Below, in pieces: positions 1 through 7,525 of a stretch of 64,000 bases of DNA. The notes under the pieces were generated by a model, which did not search any database, was not told where the DNA came from, and saw only the letters and a program-made list of their open reading frames with translations. Origin of the DNA: an uncultured Pelagibacteraceae bacterium (GTDB lineage: Bacteria > Pseudomonadota > Alphaproteobacteria > Pelagibacterales > Pelagibacteraceae); NCBI GenBank assembly GCA_902555585.1, contig CACDSY010000001.1, positions 1 to 64,000 on the forward strand, given 5' to 3'. The translations under genes were made by a program, and so were the position numbers. The stretch's first letter is position 1; each line of letters opens with the position of its first letter.

Positions 1-594
1 GGCAAAAAGATATATATCGATAGATCAGCTTTTAGACTGGTTCAACCTAAAAATACTCTTCAAAATTTATGTGCATTACTTTCAAAGATTGCTGAGATAT
101 GTGAAAAAAATAATTTAATTAATCAATGCAAGCAATTTGATGAAATCTCAAATGAAATAAAAAATAATTTCACATATTGTTGGTATTTTTTTTTAGAGTT
201 TATTTTTATTTTTACAAATAGATGGAAAAAACAAGTAGGAGATCTTGAAATATTTTCAGTTGGAATGGTTATAATGTGGCATTCACTTGTTACAAGATCT
301 TATGAAGCTAATGGATGGAACTTTTCAAAGTGGAAAAAGAACAAAATAATAGTTCCTGAAACTGGTGTAAATACCATGTCAATTTCAGAAATAACTCATA
401 TTCCTAGACCAACTGTTGTTAGAAAATTAAATTATTTGCTAAAAAATAAATATATAAGTGTTAATAAAAAAAAACTGTTTAATGTTAACATGCAAGACAA
501 AACATTAACTGATACCATTAAACTGCAGGAGAAAAATGTAATCTCACTTTCTCGTTTAATCTTTAAGATATTCGGGCAAATAAATATTAATTAG
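1..594 (+). CDS. Partial winged-helix DNA-binding protein (5' end outside window)
   Basis: The frame is open from base 1 to the TAG at 592-594, so this is the C-terminal about 197 residues of a longer protein; the first internal ATG is only at 244-246 or 265. The last third contains a plausible winged helix-turn-helix (sequence ISEITHIPRPTVVRKLNYLL followed by a short wing with several lysines), the layout seen in MarR/IclR-type regulators where a recognition helix follows 'RPTV'. No ligand domain can be recognised in the visible part. It runs convergent with, and overlaps by 8 bases, the BASS transporter gene. It is the only likely transcription regulator in the window. Family assignment is inference from the HTH pattern alone. 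Confidence 0.6.
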   Translation, partial: GKKIYIDRSAFRLVQPKNTLQNLCALLSKIAEICEKNNLINQCKQFDEISNEIKNNFTYCWYFFLEFIFIFTNRWKKQVGDLEIFSVGMVIMWHSLVTRSYEANGWNFSKWKKNKIIVPETGVNTMSISEITHIPRPTVVRKLNYLLKNKYISVNKKKLFNVNMQDKTLTDTIKLQEKNVISLSRLIFKIFGQININ

Positions 595-1435
595 ATCTTC
601 TAAGTATAAAAATCATTATAAAGCCAGTTAAATACATAATCAGAGCATACGCTGCTGTTGGAATAATATAACTAATGTCACTAAATATTTGTGTAGCTAC
701 AAATATTGCTAATGTGCCATTTTGAAGTCCACACTCAATTGAAATACACTTTCTTTGCTTTATGCCAGTGGCTAATAACTTGGCTATATAATATGCAAGC
801 ACCATCATTACAATATTAAGCACAAGAACAGCAAAACCCGCTTGTTTTAAGTAATTGAATATATTCTCTCTTTCTTCAATCCATATTGTTGCAAAAACAA
901 CTACAAATAATAAGGTTGTAATTTTCTCGATTATAGAAATATTTGAAGAAACAAAATTTTCTGCAAATTTCCTTATAATCATTCCTAAAATAACAGGCAC
1001 TGTAACAACTAGAGCCATTTTTAATGCAATGCCAGTCATGGTGATATCAGAAGATATATCTGTAACTCCCAATAAATTTGCAGATTTAAAAATAATAAAA
1101 GGAACAGAAATAATACTAATCAGGCTAATTATAGCGGTTAATGAGATTGATAGTGCAACATCTCCATTTGCAAATTTTGTCATTACATTTGATGTTACTC
1201 CGCCAGGAGCTGAAGCTATAATCATAACGCCTACAGCAATTTCAATTGGCAAATCTAATATTAATACAATTATAAATGCAACTATTGGTAAAATTATTAA
1301 TTGACAGACAAAGCCGATTATAAAATCTTTAGGATTATTGATTACTCTTAAAAAGTCACGTCCAGTTAATCCTAATCCAAGACCTAACATTATAAGAGCT
1401 AGAGCGATCGGAGCTATTTTGGTAACTACTTCCAC
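587..1435 (-). CDS. Bile acid:sodium symporter (BASS/SBF) family transporter
   Basis: A 282-residue inner-membrane protein with about nine to ten hydrophobic segments and family hallmarks: an N-terminal region rich in G-L-G-L repeats followed by the 'LPIVAF' helix, and the 'ASAPGGVTSNVMTKFANGD' type motif around residues 80-100, which in the BASS family lines the sodium and substrate site, plus 'CGLQNGTLAIF' near residue 235. BASS proteins move organic anions (bile acids, pantoate, pyruvate, others) with sodium; the substrate here cannot be read from sequence. It diverges from the phosphate acyltransferase gene across about 64 bases that must hold both promoters. Length is typical for bacterial members. 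Confidence 0.85.
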   Translation of the reverse strand: MEVVTKIAPIALALIMLGLGLGLTGRDFLRVINNPKDFIIGFVCQLIILPIVAFIIVLILDLPIEIAVGVMIIASAPGGVTSNVMTKFANGDVALSISLTAIISLISIISVPFIIFKSANLLGVTDISSDITMTGIALKMALVVTVPVILGMIIRKFAENFVSSNISIIEKITTLLFVVVFATIWIEERENIFNYLKQAGFAVLVLNIVMMVLAYYIAKLLATGIKQRKCISIECGLQNGTLAIFVATQIFSDISYIIPTAAYALIMYLTGFIMIFILRRSN

Positions 1436-1499
1436 TTTTTATCCTTATATCAATAATACTATATTAGTTTTTTTATTAATTTAGTATATATAAATTCAA

Positions 1500-2411
1500 A
1501 TGCTTTCAGATAAATCAACAGTCTGTCCATTCAATTTACTTGACATTGCTCATCAAAAAAGAGGAGCCAAAGCAGCAATCGTAAATGCAGGCAAAAGACT
1601 TCCTATGCTATCTATAATGGATTGCGTAAAAGAAAAATTGATCATCCCTGTTTTTATAGGTGATGAAATAGAAATTAAAAAAACTGCTGAGGAGTTAAAA
1701 TTCGATATCTCTGAATATGAAATAATAAATGAGCCAGTTGAAAATAACACTGCCAAAATTGCAGCAAAGCTTGCTGCTGATGGAAAAGTAAAAATAATTG
1801 TTAAAGGTCATATACACACTGATATTTTAATGAAAGAAGTTCTGTTACGAAAATATAATTTGATTGGTAAAAAAAGATTGAGTCATATTTGGCATATGAC
1901 TTTGGATAAAGAGGATAAGCCATTAATAATAACTGATGGTGCTCTGAATGTTAATCCAAATGTTAAAACAAAAATGCATATTTTAAAAAATGTAGTTGAT
2001 TTTTGTCATAGAATAAAAATAGCAAGACCGAAAGTCTCCATTCTTTCTGCAACAGAAGAAGTTTTAGACAGCATGCAAAGTTCACTTGATGCTAAAGAAA
2101 TATGTGAATTAGCTGAGAAAGAGCGTCTTAATGCAGATATTTTTGGACCTCTGGCATTTGATAATAGTGTGTCAAAAAAATCTGCAGAAATAAAAGGTAT
2201 AAAAAATATAGTTGCAGGATACGCAGATGTATTGTTAGTTCCAAATGTTGAAACAGGTAACGCTCTAGTTAAAATGATGATTTATTTTATGGGAGCTTGT
2301 GCGGCAGGAGTGGTTATAGGAGGAAAAGTTCCAGTAGTAATTACTAGTAGATCAGATGATGCGACAGCAAGGCTAGCGTCTATTGCAGCAGCTGTGGTAG
2401 CTTTGGATTAA
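1500..2411 (+). CDS. pta: Phosphate acetyl/butyryltransferase family protein
   Basis: A 303-residue soluble protein of the PTA_PTB family, which exchanges acyl groups between CoA and phosphate. It has the compact single-domain form (about 300 residues) with family motifs 'DGALNVNPN' near residue 140, 'GPLAFDNSVS' near residue 217, 'ADVLLVPNVETGNALVK' near 242, and 'GGKVPVVITSRSDDATAR' near the C-terminus. There is no enoyl-CoA hydratase domain and no acetate kinase neighbour in the window. The HpsN-like gene follows 42 bases downstream on the same strand, so the pair is likely co-transcribed. That suggests use in acetyl-phosphate conversion from sulfonate breakdown, but butyryl or other acyl substrates cannot be excluded. 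Confidence 0.8.
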   Translation: MLSDKSTVCPFNLLDIAHQKRGAKAAIVNAGKRLPMLSIMDCVKEKLIIPVFIGDEIEIKKTAEELKFDISEYEIINEPVENNTAKIAAKLAADGKVKIIVKGHIHTDILMKEVLLRKYNLIGKKRLSHIWHMTLDKEDKPLIITDGALNVNPNVKTKMHILKNVVDFCHRIKIARPKVSILSATEEVLDSMQSSLDAKEICELAEKERLNADIFGPLAFDNSVSKKSAEIKGIKNIVAGYADVLLVPNVETGNALVKMMIYFMGACAAGVVIGGKVPVVITSRSDDATARLASIAAAVVALD

Positions 2412-2453
2412 ATGAATATTGAAAAAAAATAATAATTAAATTAGGATTTATGC

Positions 2454-3740
2454 ATGGCAATAAATTATTTAAAAAAATCACCAAAAACATCTTCTACTGA
2501 TGATACAAAAACAAGAGAGATTGTAGAAAATATTCTAAAAGATATAGAGAAAACAAAAGAAGAGGGATGTATCGAGTTATCAAAAAAATTTGATAAATAT
2601 GAAGGAGAAGTAGTAGTTACAAGAGAAAAAATTGAACAAATTAAAAAAAATTTAGATCCTAAAACAAAAGACGACATTCAATTCTCTCATGAAAGAGTAA
2701 GAAAGTTTGCTGAAGCACAATTAAAAAATTATGGCCAAGATTTTGAGGTAGAGTTATCAGATGGATTGTTTGCTGGACAAAAATTAATTCCTGTTAATAC
2801 AGCAGGTTGTTATGTACCTGCAGGAAGATATGCTCATATAGCATCTGCTGTAATGAGTGTTACCACAGCTAAAGTTGCAGGAGTTAAAAATATTATTGTT
2901 TGCAGCTCACCAAAACCAGGGGTTGGAGTTCATCCTGCTATTGTTTATACAGCTGACTTATGTGGAGCAGATGTAATAATGAATTTAGGTGGAGTTCAGG
3001 CTATTGCTGCAATGACTTATGGTCTTTTTGGTAATGCACCTGCAGATATGCTTGTTGGCCCTGGAAATCAATTTGTTGCAGAGTCAAAAAGAATTTTATT
3101 TGGCAAAGTGGGAATAGATTTATTTGCTGGTCCTACAGAAATTGCAGTTATAGCAGATGAAACAGCTGACCCAGAATTAGTTGCTTTCGATTTAGTTGGA
3201 CAAGCTGAGCATGGTTACAATTCTCCTGCATGGTTATTTACTACTAGTAAATCATTAGCTGAATATGTAATGAAAAGAGTGCCAGAATTGATTGCAGACT
3301 TACCAGACTTACCGAGAGAAAACTCTGGTGCAGCTTGGAGAGACTATGGGGAAGTTATTTTATGCGATACAGACGAAGAAATGGCAAAAATCAGTGATGA
3401 ATATGCTCCTGAACATTTAGAGATACAGACTAAAAACCTTCAATGGTTTCATGATCGATTAAAAAACTACGGATCATTATTTATTGGAGAAGAAACTACA
3501 GTTGCTTATGGTGATAAATGCTCTGGGACAAACCATATTTTACCAACAAAAGGTGCGGGAAAATATACAGGCGGTTTATTTGTCGGAAAATTCATTAAAA
3601 CATTGAGTTTCCAAAGAATGACAAAGGAATCAACTAAAGAAGTGGGCGCAGCTTGTGCAAGAATTTCAAGATATGAAGGTATGGAAGCTCATGCTCGAAC
3701 TGGAGATGTAAGACTTAGAAAATACGGATTTTCTAATTAG
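2454..3740 (+). CDS. hpsN: Histidinol dehydrogenase superfamily, sulfopropanediol 3-dehydrogenase (HpsN)-like
   Basis: A 428-residue zinc- and NAD-dependent dehydrogenase of the HisD fold. The catalytic Glu-His pair is in 'EYAPEHLEI' near residue 325, and the HisD zinc ligands are conserved: Gln and His in 'GQAEHGYN', Asp in 'AYGDKCSGTNH', and the late His in 'MEAHARTG'. Several segments differ from biosynthetic HisD and resemble HpsN, which oxidises (R)-2,3-dihydroxypropanesulfonate to sulfolactate: 'CYVPAGRYAHIASAVMSV', 'GGVQAIAAMTYG', 'GPGNQFVAESKRILFG' and 'KGAGKYTGGLFVGKFIKTLS'. It is not in a his cluster. It likely forms an operon with the upstream phosphate acyltransferase. A related non-sulfonate diol dehydrogenase is the main alternative. 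Confidence 0.72.
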   Translation: MAINYLKKSPKTSSTDDTKTREIVENILKDIEKTKEEGCIELSKKFDKYEGEVVVTREKIEQIKKNLDPKTKDDIQFSHERVRKFAEAQLKNYGQDFEVELSDGLFAGQKLIPVNTAGCYVPAGRYAHIASAVMSVTTAKVAGVKNIIVCSSPKPGVGVHPAIVYTADLCGADVIMNLGGVQAIAAMTYGLFGNAPADMLVGPGNQFVAESKRILFGKVGIDLFAGPTEIAVIADETADPELVAFDLVGQAEHGYNSPAWLFTTSKSLAEYVMKRVPELIADLPDLPRENSGAAWRDYGEVILCDTDEEMAKISDEYAPEHLEIQTKNLQWFHDRLKNYGSLFIGEETTVAYGDKCSGTNHILPTKGAGKYTGGLFVGKFIKTLSFQRMTKESTKEVGAACARISRYEGMEAHARTGDVRLRKYGFSN

Positions 3741-3742
3741 CT

Positions 3743-4642
3743 TTAAACTCTAGAAAGCAATAAAATTGTGACACCAATCACAAATACAACAATACCTAAA
3801 ATTTCTGTTAACTTTACTTTTTCCTTGAATAAATATTTTGAGGAAAAATAACTAAATAATAATTCAATTTGACCAACTGCTCTGACAAAGGATGCTTGAA
3901 TTAAGGTGAATGCATAAAACCATGAGAGTGATGCAAAAAAACCTCCAATGCCAATTAACACACAGTCATATTTATCATTATATAATTTTTTAAATTCTTT
4001 TTTTTCAAAAACTAAAAGGTATATCGTTAAAATAATTGTCGGAATTAATAATCCAAAAAGTAAGGTTGATAATACTTTTTCAAAGTTTGAATTAAAATTT
4101 TCTAAAGATAAGGCGGCAGATCTAAAATAAACAATACTCAGCGCTAAGAATAAACCAGATATTAGTCCAATTAATGTTGTTTTTGAAAATATGTTTTGAA
4201 GAAATAATTTTAAATCTTTTATCGATAAAATTATTACACCTAGAGTTGATATTATAATTCCACTTATGCCCAGCTTACTTAATTTTTCATTTAATATTAA
4301 GTATTCAAATATAGCAACTTGGACAACTTCTGTTTTACTTAGTGAGGTTCCAACAACAAAATTAGAAAATTTAAATAAGTATAATAATACAAAAGTAAAG
4401 ATAACTTGAAAAATTGATGCTAAAGTAACATTTATTAAAAACCCTGGTTGATTAAGTATTTCATTAATTACAGAAACTTCTTTAAAATATATAAAAAATA
4501 AGACTAATGCAAAAGGTAAAGCAAAAGAAAACCTTACATAAGTTGATGCAATAGTTGAAACATCTTTATTGATTTTTTTTTGAAATGACGACCTTAAATT
4601 TTGAAAGAAGGCTGCAATAATTGTGACAACTATCCAATTCAT
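3743..4642 (-). CDS. EamA/DMT-family membrane transporter
   Basis: A 299-residue integral membrane protein with about ten hydrophobic helices arranged as two similar halves, the EamA drug/metabolite transporter pattern; the second half carries the usual 'ASLSWFYAFTLIQASFVRAVGQIELLFSYF' style helix with conserved small residues (motif around residues 235-265). DMT members export or import amino acids, nucleosides or other small metabolites; the substrate is not readable. It ends 2 bases from the convergent HpsN-like gene and lies 26 bases downstream of the ABC ATPase gene on the same strand, so read-through from the ATPase is possible. Confidence 0.8.
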   Translation of the reverse strand: MNWIVVTIIAAFFQNLRSSFQKKINKDVSTIASTYVRFSFALPFALVLFFIYFKEVSVINEILNQPGFLINVTLASIFQVIFTFVLLYLFKFSNFVVGTSLSKTEVVQVAIFEYLILNEKLSKLGISGIIISTLGVIILSIKDLKLFLQNIFSKTTLIGLISGLFLALSIVYFRSAALSLENFNSNFEKVLSTLLFGLLIPTIILTIYLLVFEKKEFKKLYNDKYDCVLIGIGGFFASLSWFYAFTLIQASFVRAVGQIELLFSYFSSKYLFKEKVKLTEILGIVVFVIGVTILLLSRV

Positions 4643-4668
4643 ATTAAATTATTATAAATAAAGAAAAT

Positions 4669-5718
4669 CTAAATTCTTCTTCCGTTTTCGTCAAAAATAA
4701 AAATATCTTTAGAGTCAAAATTTATCTGATTTTGGAAATCTACCTGACTAGAAATTTTTGCGCTAAGTTCTAAGTTATCATTACTCATATATACAATCTT
4801 TTCATTTCCTAAATTTTCAACAAGATCAATTTTAGGTTTAAATTTAAATTGTGAGTCGTTAGATAAATTAAAATGCTCAGGTCTTATTCCTATGAAATAT
4901 TTCTTTTTATCAAATTTAGTTTTTTCAAAAGTTATTTCATTGCCTAAAAAATTAATTTTATTATCTGAAATTATATTTTCATTATTTAAAGGTAAAATAT
5001 TCATTTTGGGAGTCCCAATAAATTGAGCTACAAAAATATTAGCAGGGTTATTATAAATTTCGTCTGGTGTTCCAACTTGTTCAATATTACCAAGATTTAA
5101 TATTACAATCCTATCTGCTAAAGTCATTGCCTCTACCTGATCATGAGTAACATAAATCATATTTGTCTTAATTTGATTATGTAATTTAGAAATCTCAACT
5201 CTCATTTCTGATCTTAGTGCTGCATCTAAATTTGATAAAGGTTCATCAAATAAAAAAATTTTTGGATTTCTTGTGATTGCACGACCAATTGCAACTCTTT
5301 GTCTTTGTCCTCCTGACAATTGTTTGGGTCTTCTTTCCAATAACTCCTCAATTTTTAAAATCTTAGCTGCTTGCATTACTTTTGTTTGAATTTCTTCCTT
5401 AGATCTTTTTTCAATTTTTAACCCAAAAGACATATTTTCATAAACATTCATATGTGGGTAAAGTGCATATGATTGAAAAACCATTGCTGTTTGTCGTTTA
5501 GAAGGATGTAAGTCATTAATTTTTTGATCATTAATAAATATTTCACCTTCATCTATCTTTTCTAATCCAGCGATCATTCTCAATAATGTTGATTTACCAC
5601 ATCCAGAGGGACCAACTAAAACTAAGAATTCATCTTCTTTACCTAATAAACTAAAGTCAGTTATTATTTTATTTGATCCAAATGATTTGTTTACACCGTT
5701 GAATTTTATATTAGACAT
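4669..5718 (-). CDS. Orphan ABC transporter ATPase, UgpC/MalK/MsmX type
   Basis: A 349-residue cytoplasmic ATPase of the carbohydrate-importer class. Walker A is 'GPSGCGKST' at residues 36-44, the Q-loop is in 'MVFQSYALYP', the signature is 'LSGGQRQRVAIGRA', Walker B is 'IFLFDEPLSNLD', and the H-loop is 'THDQVEAMTL'. The C-terminal 120 residues form the OB-type regulatory domain of MalK/UgpC, including 'FIGTPKMNIL' and 'FIGIRPEHF'. No permease or binding protein lies next to it; neighbours are a DMT permease and pseudoazurin. It may therefore energise a transporter encoded elsewhere, as MsmX does in Bacillus. A second ATPase of the same type sits inside a complete sugar operon at 41949-43043. 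Confidence 0.88.
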   Translation of the reverse strand: MSNIKFNGVNKSFGSNKIITDFSLLGKEDEFLVLVGPSGCGKSTLLRMIAGLEKIDEGEIFINDQKINDLHPSKRQTAMVFQSYALYPHMNVYENMSFGLKIEKRSKEEIQTKVMQAAKILKIEELLERRPKQLSGGQRQRVAIGRAITRNPKIFLFDEPLSNLDAALRSEMRVEISKLHNQIKTNMIYVTHDQVEAMTLADRIVILNLGNIEQVGTPDEIYNNPANIFVAQFIGTPKMNILPLNNENIISDNKINFLGNEITFEKTKFDKKKYFIGIRPEHFNLSNDSQFKFKPKIDLVENLGNEKIVYMSNDNLELSAKISSQVDFQNQINFDSKDIFIFDENGRRI

Positions 5719-5740
5719 TAACTTCTATACTCCCCCCAAC

Positions 5741-5758
5741 AAAACTATGAGTAGTTTT
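5741..5758 (-). other. Short hairpin in the 5' leader of the ABC ATPase
   Basis: A perfect 7-bp stem (AAAACTA / TAGTTTT) with a 4-base loop lies 22 bases upstream of the ATPase start. Between it and the start is a run of six G on the minus strand (around 5732-5737) that could serve as a strong but offset ribosome-binding segment. It could be a leader structure or chance in AT-rich DNA; there is no U tract that would make it a terminator of the pseudoazurin gene. Confidence 0.3.
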
Positions 5759-5834
5759 ATTATAAGAAGTATACCAATTAGAAACTATTTTACGATATTT
5801 CGTAATCAGAAAATCTTGATTAAAATATCTAGAT

Positions 5835-6287
5835 TTATAATGAATTTATTAAATCTGGAGCCATTTTCTTAGATTTAGATGAAAATCTAAGTTTTTTTAT
5901 TGCTTCTAAATTTGATTTATCGTCACCCACAACCACAAAACCAATCATACCCATATTTTTATGTGGTGTGCACCAGTATGCGTAAATTCCAGGAACTTCA
6001 AACTTGTATTCAACATCCTTGTTGAATTTTGATTTAAATTTACCAACACCTTCTGGAACTCCTTTTTTAATAAATTCAACGTTGTGACCTTTATCTTTAG
6101 CTTTCCAAAGAACTGTATCTCCAACGTTAACTCTTACTATCTTTGGCTCAAAAACATTTGACTGTTTATCTAGTCTATTTAACATTTCAACAGTCACATC
6201 TGCAGCCAAACCAAACTTAGCAAAAAGTGTGGATAATAAAAAGGTAGTGATAATTAAAAATTTATTGTGTGATTTCATGAGATGCAT
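5835..6287 (-). CDS. Pseudoazurin-like periplasmic blue copper protein
   Basis: A 150-residue secreted cupredoxin. The first about 28 residues are a signal peptide (basic start, hydrophobic core, then 'AKFGLAADV', cleavage probably after LAA). Type 1 copper ligands are visible: His in 'KDKGHNVEFI' near residue 75, then Cys, His and Met in 'YWCTPHKNMGMIG' near 115-127. The N-terminal strand 'VTVEMLNR' and the 'FEPKIVRVNVGDTV' strand are typical of pseudoazurin. Members shuttle electrons in the periplasm, often to nitrite reductase or cytochrome oxidase; no such partner lies nearby. Translation may start at the first ATG or at the ATG three codons later; neither has a clear ribosome-binding site. 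Confidence 0.88.
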   Translation of the reverse strand: MHLMKSHNKFLIITTFLLSTLFAKFGLAADVTVEMLNRLDKQSNVFEPKIVRVNVGDTVLWKAKDKGHNVEFIKKGVPEGVGKFKSKFNKDVEYKFEVPGIYAYWCTPHKNMGMIGFVVVGDDKSNLEAIKKLRFSSKSKKMAPDLINSL

Positions 6288-6351
6288 ATATGCTTTTAAA
6301 ATAATCTTACAACAAGCAATATCTGTTACAAGTTGACACGGCCTCTCAGAA

Positions 6352-7518
6352 TTAAACTTTTCTTAATAATCTATCTGCTCTTAGTGTTGTAAAAATAATT
6401 ATAATTAAAAAAGGTATGCATAGCATATTCATTGTTTTCCAGCTCGTATAACTTAATACAACACCTGCTGTTAAACTTGCAATGGCTTGAATTGAAAAAA
6501 CTATAAAATCATTAAAACCTTGAGCTCTAAACCTTTCTTCTTCTCTATAATTTAATACAAGTAAGCTTGTCCCTGATATAAATAGAAAATTCCATCCAAG
6601 ACCTAAAAATATTAACGAAAATAAATAATTTGTAACTGTTTGATCAAGATAACTCAGAAATATTGTAATTATAAAAAATAGTACACCACAATACATAATT
6701 TTGCTGTGTCCAAATTTTTTTATGAGATTTCCAGTAACTAATGCTGGCAGGAACATACTAATTATGTGTAATTGAATTACAAAACTGGTGCTGTTTAAAG
6801 ACATATTATCATTAATATGCATGCTTATTGGAGTAGCAGTCATTAAAAAAGACATTACTGCATAAGCAAAGGAAGAGGAGACTAAAGCCTGAAGAAACCT
6901 TGGTTGAGAAATTAATTTTAAAATTGATCTTCCTCTTGAAATTTTTTTTTTCTCAGTAACTTTCTTTTCATTATAAAAAACTAAAAAAATAATTGATGAT
7001 AAAGTTAATAATGACAAACATAGATAAGAGCCAACATATAAACCCTCTGAAATTATATTCTTTCCAAGATTTGCTAGATTAGGACCTAATAGAGCTGATA
7101 AAATTCCTGCAAAGAGTAATAAGGAAATAGCCTTTGGAGCCTGTTTTTTATCTACACTTTCAGCAGCAGCAAAACGATATTGATGAGCAAATGCCATCCC
7201 AAATCCAAGTGAAAAGCATGAGAATGAATAAAGAATAAAATTTTGTTTCATCACTGCATAGGCTGCCAGTAAAGCAAACAATGAGCTTGTTATGGATGAT
7301 AATATAAAGCCTCTTTTTCTACCAGTGATACTCATTATTTTAGAAGCAACTATTATAAAAAGAGCTGTGCCTACAATTGATAACGACATTGGCAAAGTCG
7401 ACAAAGATTTAATTGGGCTTATGCTAGATCCAATTATTCCACTTAAAAACACTGTTACAGGTGCAACTGAAAATGCAAATGCATTGCTAGCGAATAGCAA
7501 CCATACATTTTTATTCAT
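6352..7518 (-). CDS. Major facilitator superfamily permease
   Basis: A 388-residue protein with about twelve hydrophobic segments and a basic loop between helices 2 and 3 ('SKIMSITGRKRGF'), the usual MFS motif A position, and a central lysine-rich loop near residues 188-200 that separates the two six-helix halves. Most similar in style to small YbfB/YajR-like or drug-efflux-like MFS proteins. The substrate is unknown. It lies 7 bases downstream of proW on the same strand, so it may be expressed with the betaine transporter operon. The AT-rich segment before it does not show a separate promoter that I can recognise. Confidence 0.8.
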   Translation of the reverse strand: MNKNVWLLFASNAFAFSVAPVTVFLSGIIGSSISPIKSLSTLPMSLSIVGTALFIIVASKIMSITGRKRGFILSSITSSLFALLAAYAVMKQNFILYSFSCFSLGFGMAFAHQYRFAAAESVDKKQAPKAISLLLFAGILSALLGPNLANLGKNIISEGLYVGSYLCLSLLTLSSIIFLVFYNEKKVTEKKKISRGRSILKLISQPRFLQALVSSSFAYAVMSFLMTATPISMHINDNMSLNSTSFVIQLHIISMFLPALVTGNLIKKFGHSKIMYCGVLFFIITIFLSYLDQTVTNYLFSLIFLGLGWNFLFISGTSLLVLNYREEERFRAQGFNDFIVFSIQAIASLTAGVVLSYTSWKTMNMLCIPFLIIIIFTTLRADRLLRKV

Positions 7519-7525
7519 TAGAGTA

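Noticed and set aside
855-1304. 149-codon open frame opposite the BASS transporter gene
   Set aside because: It lies wholly antisense to a well-supported membrane transporter gene, and its translation is low in similarity to any family; antisense frames are common in AT-rich genes.
2465-2677. 70-codon frame opposite the start of the HpsN-like gene
   Set aside because: It is antisense to a strong coding gene and its Ser/Phe-rich translation is what AT-rich antisense reading gives.
2454-3740. Calling the HisD-fold enzyme histidinol dehydrogenase (hisD)
   Set aside because: No his genes are adjacent and several segments match the HpsN branch; but this is a judgement and a histidinol role is not excluded.
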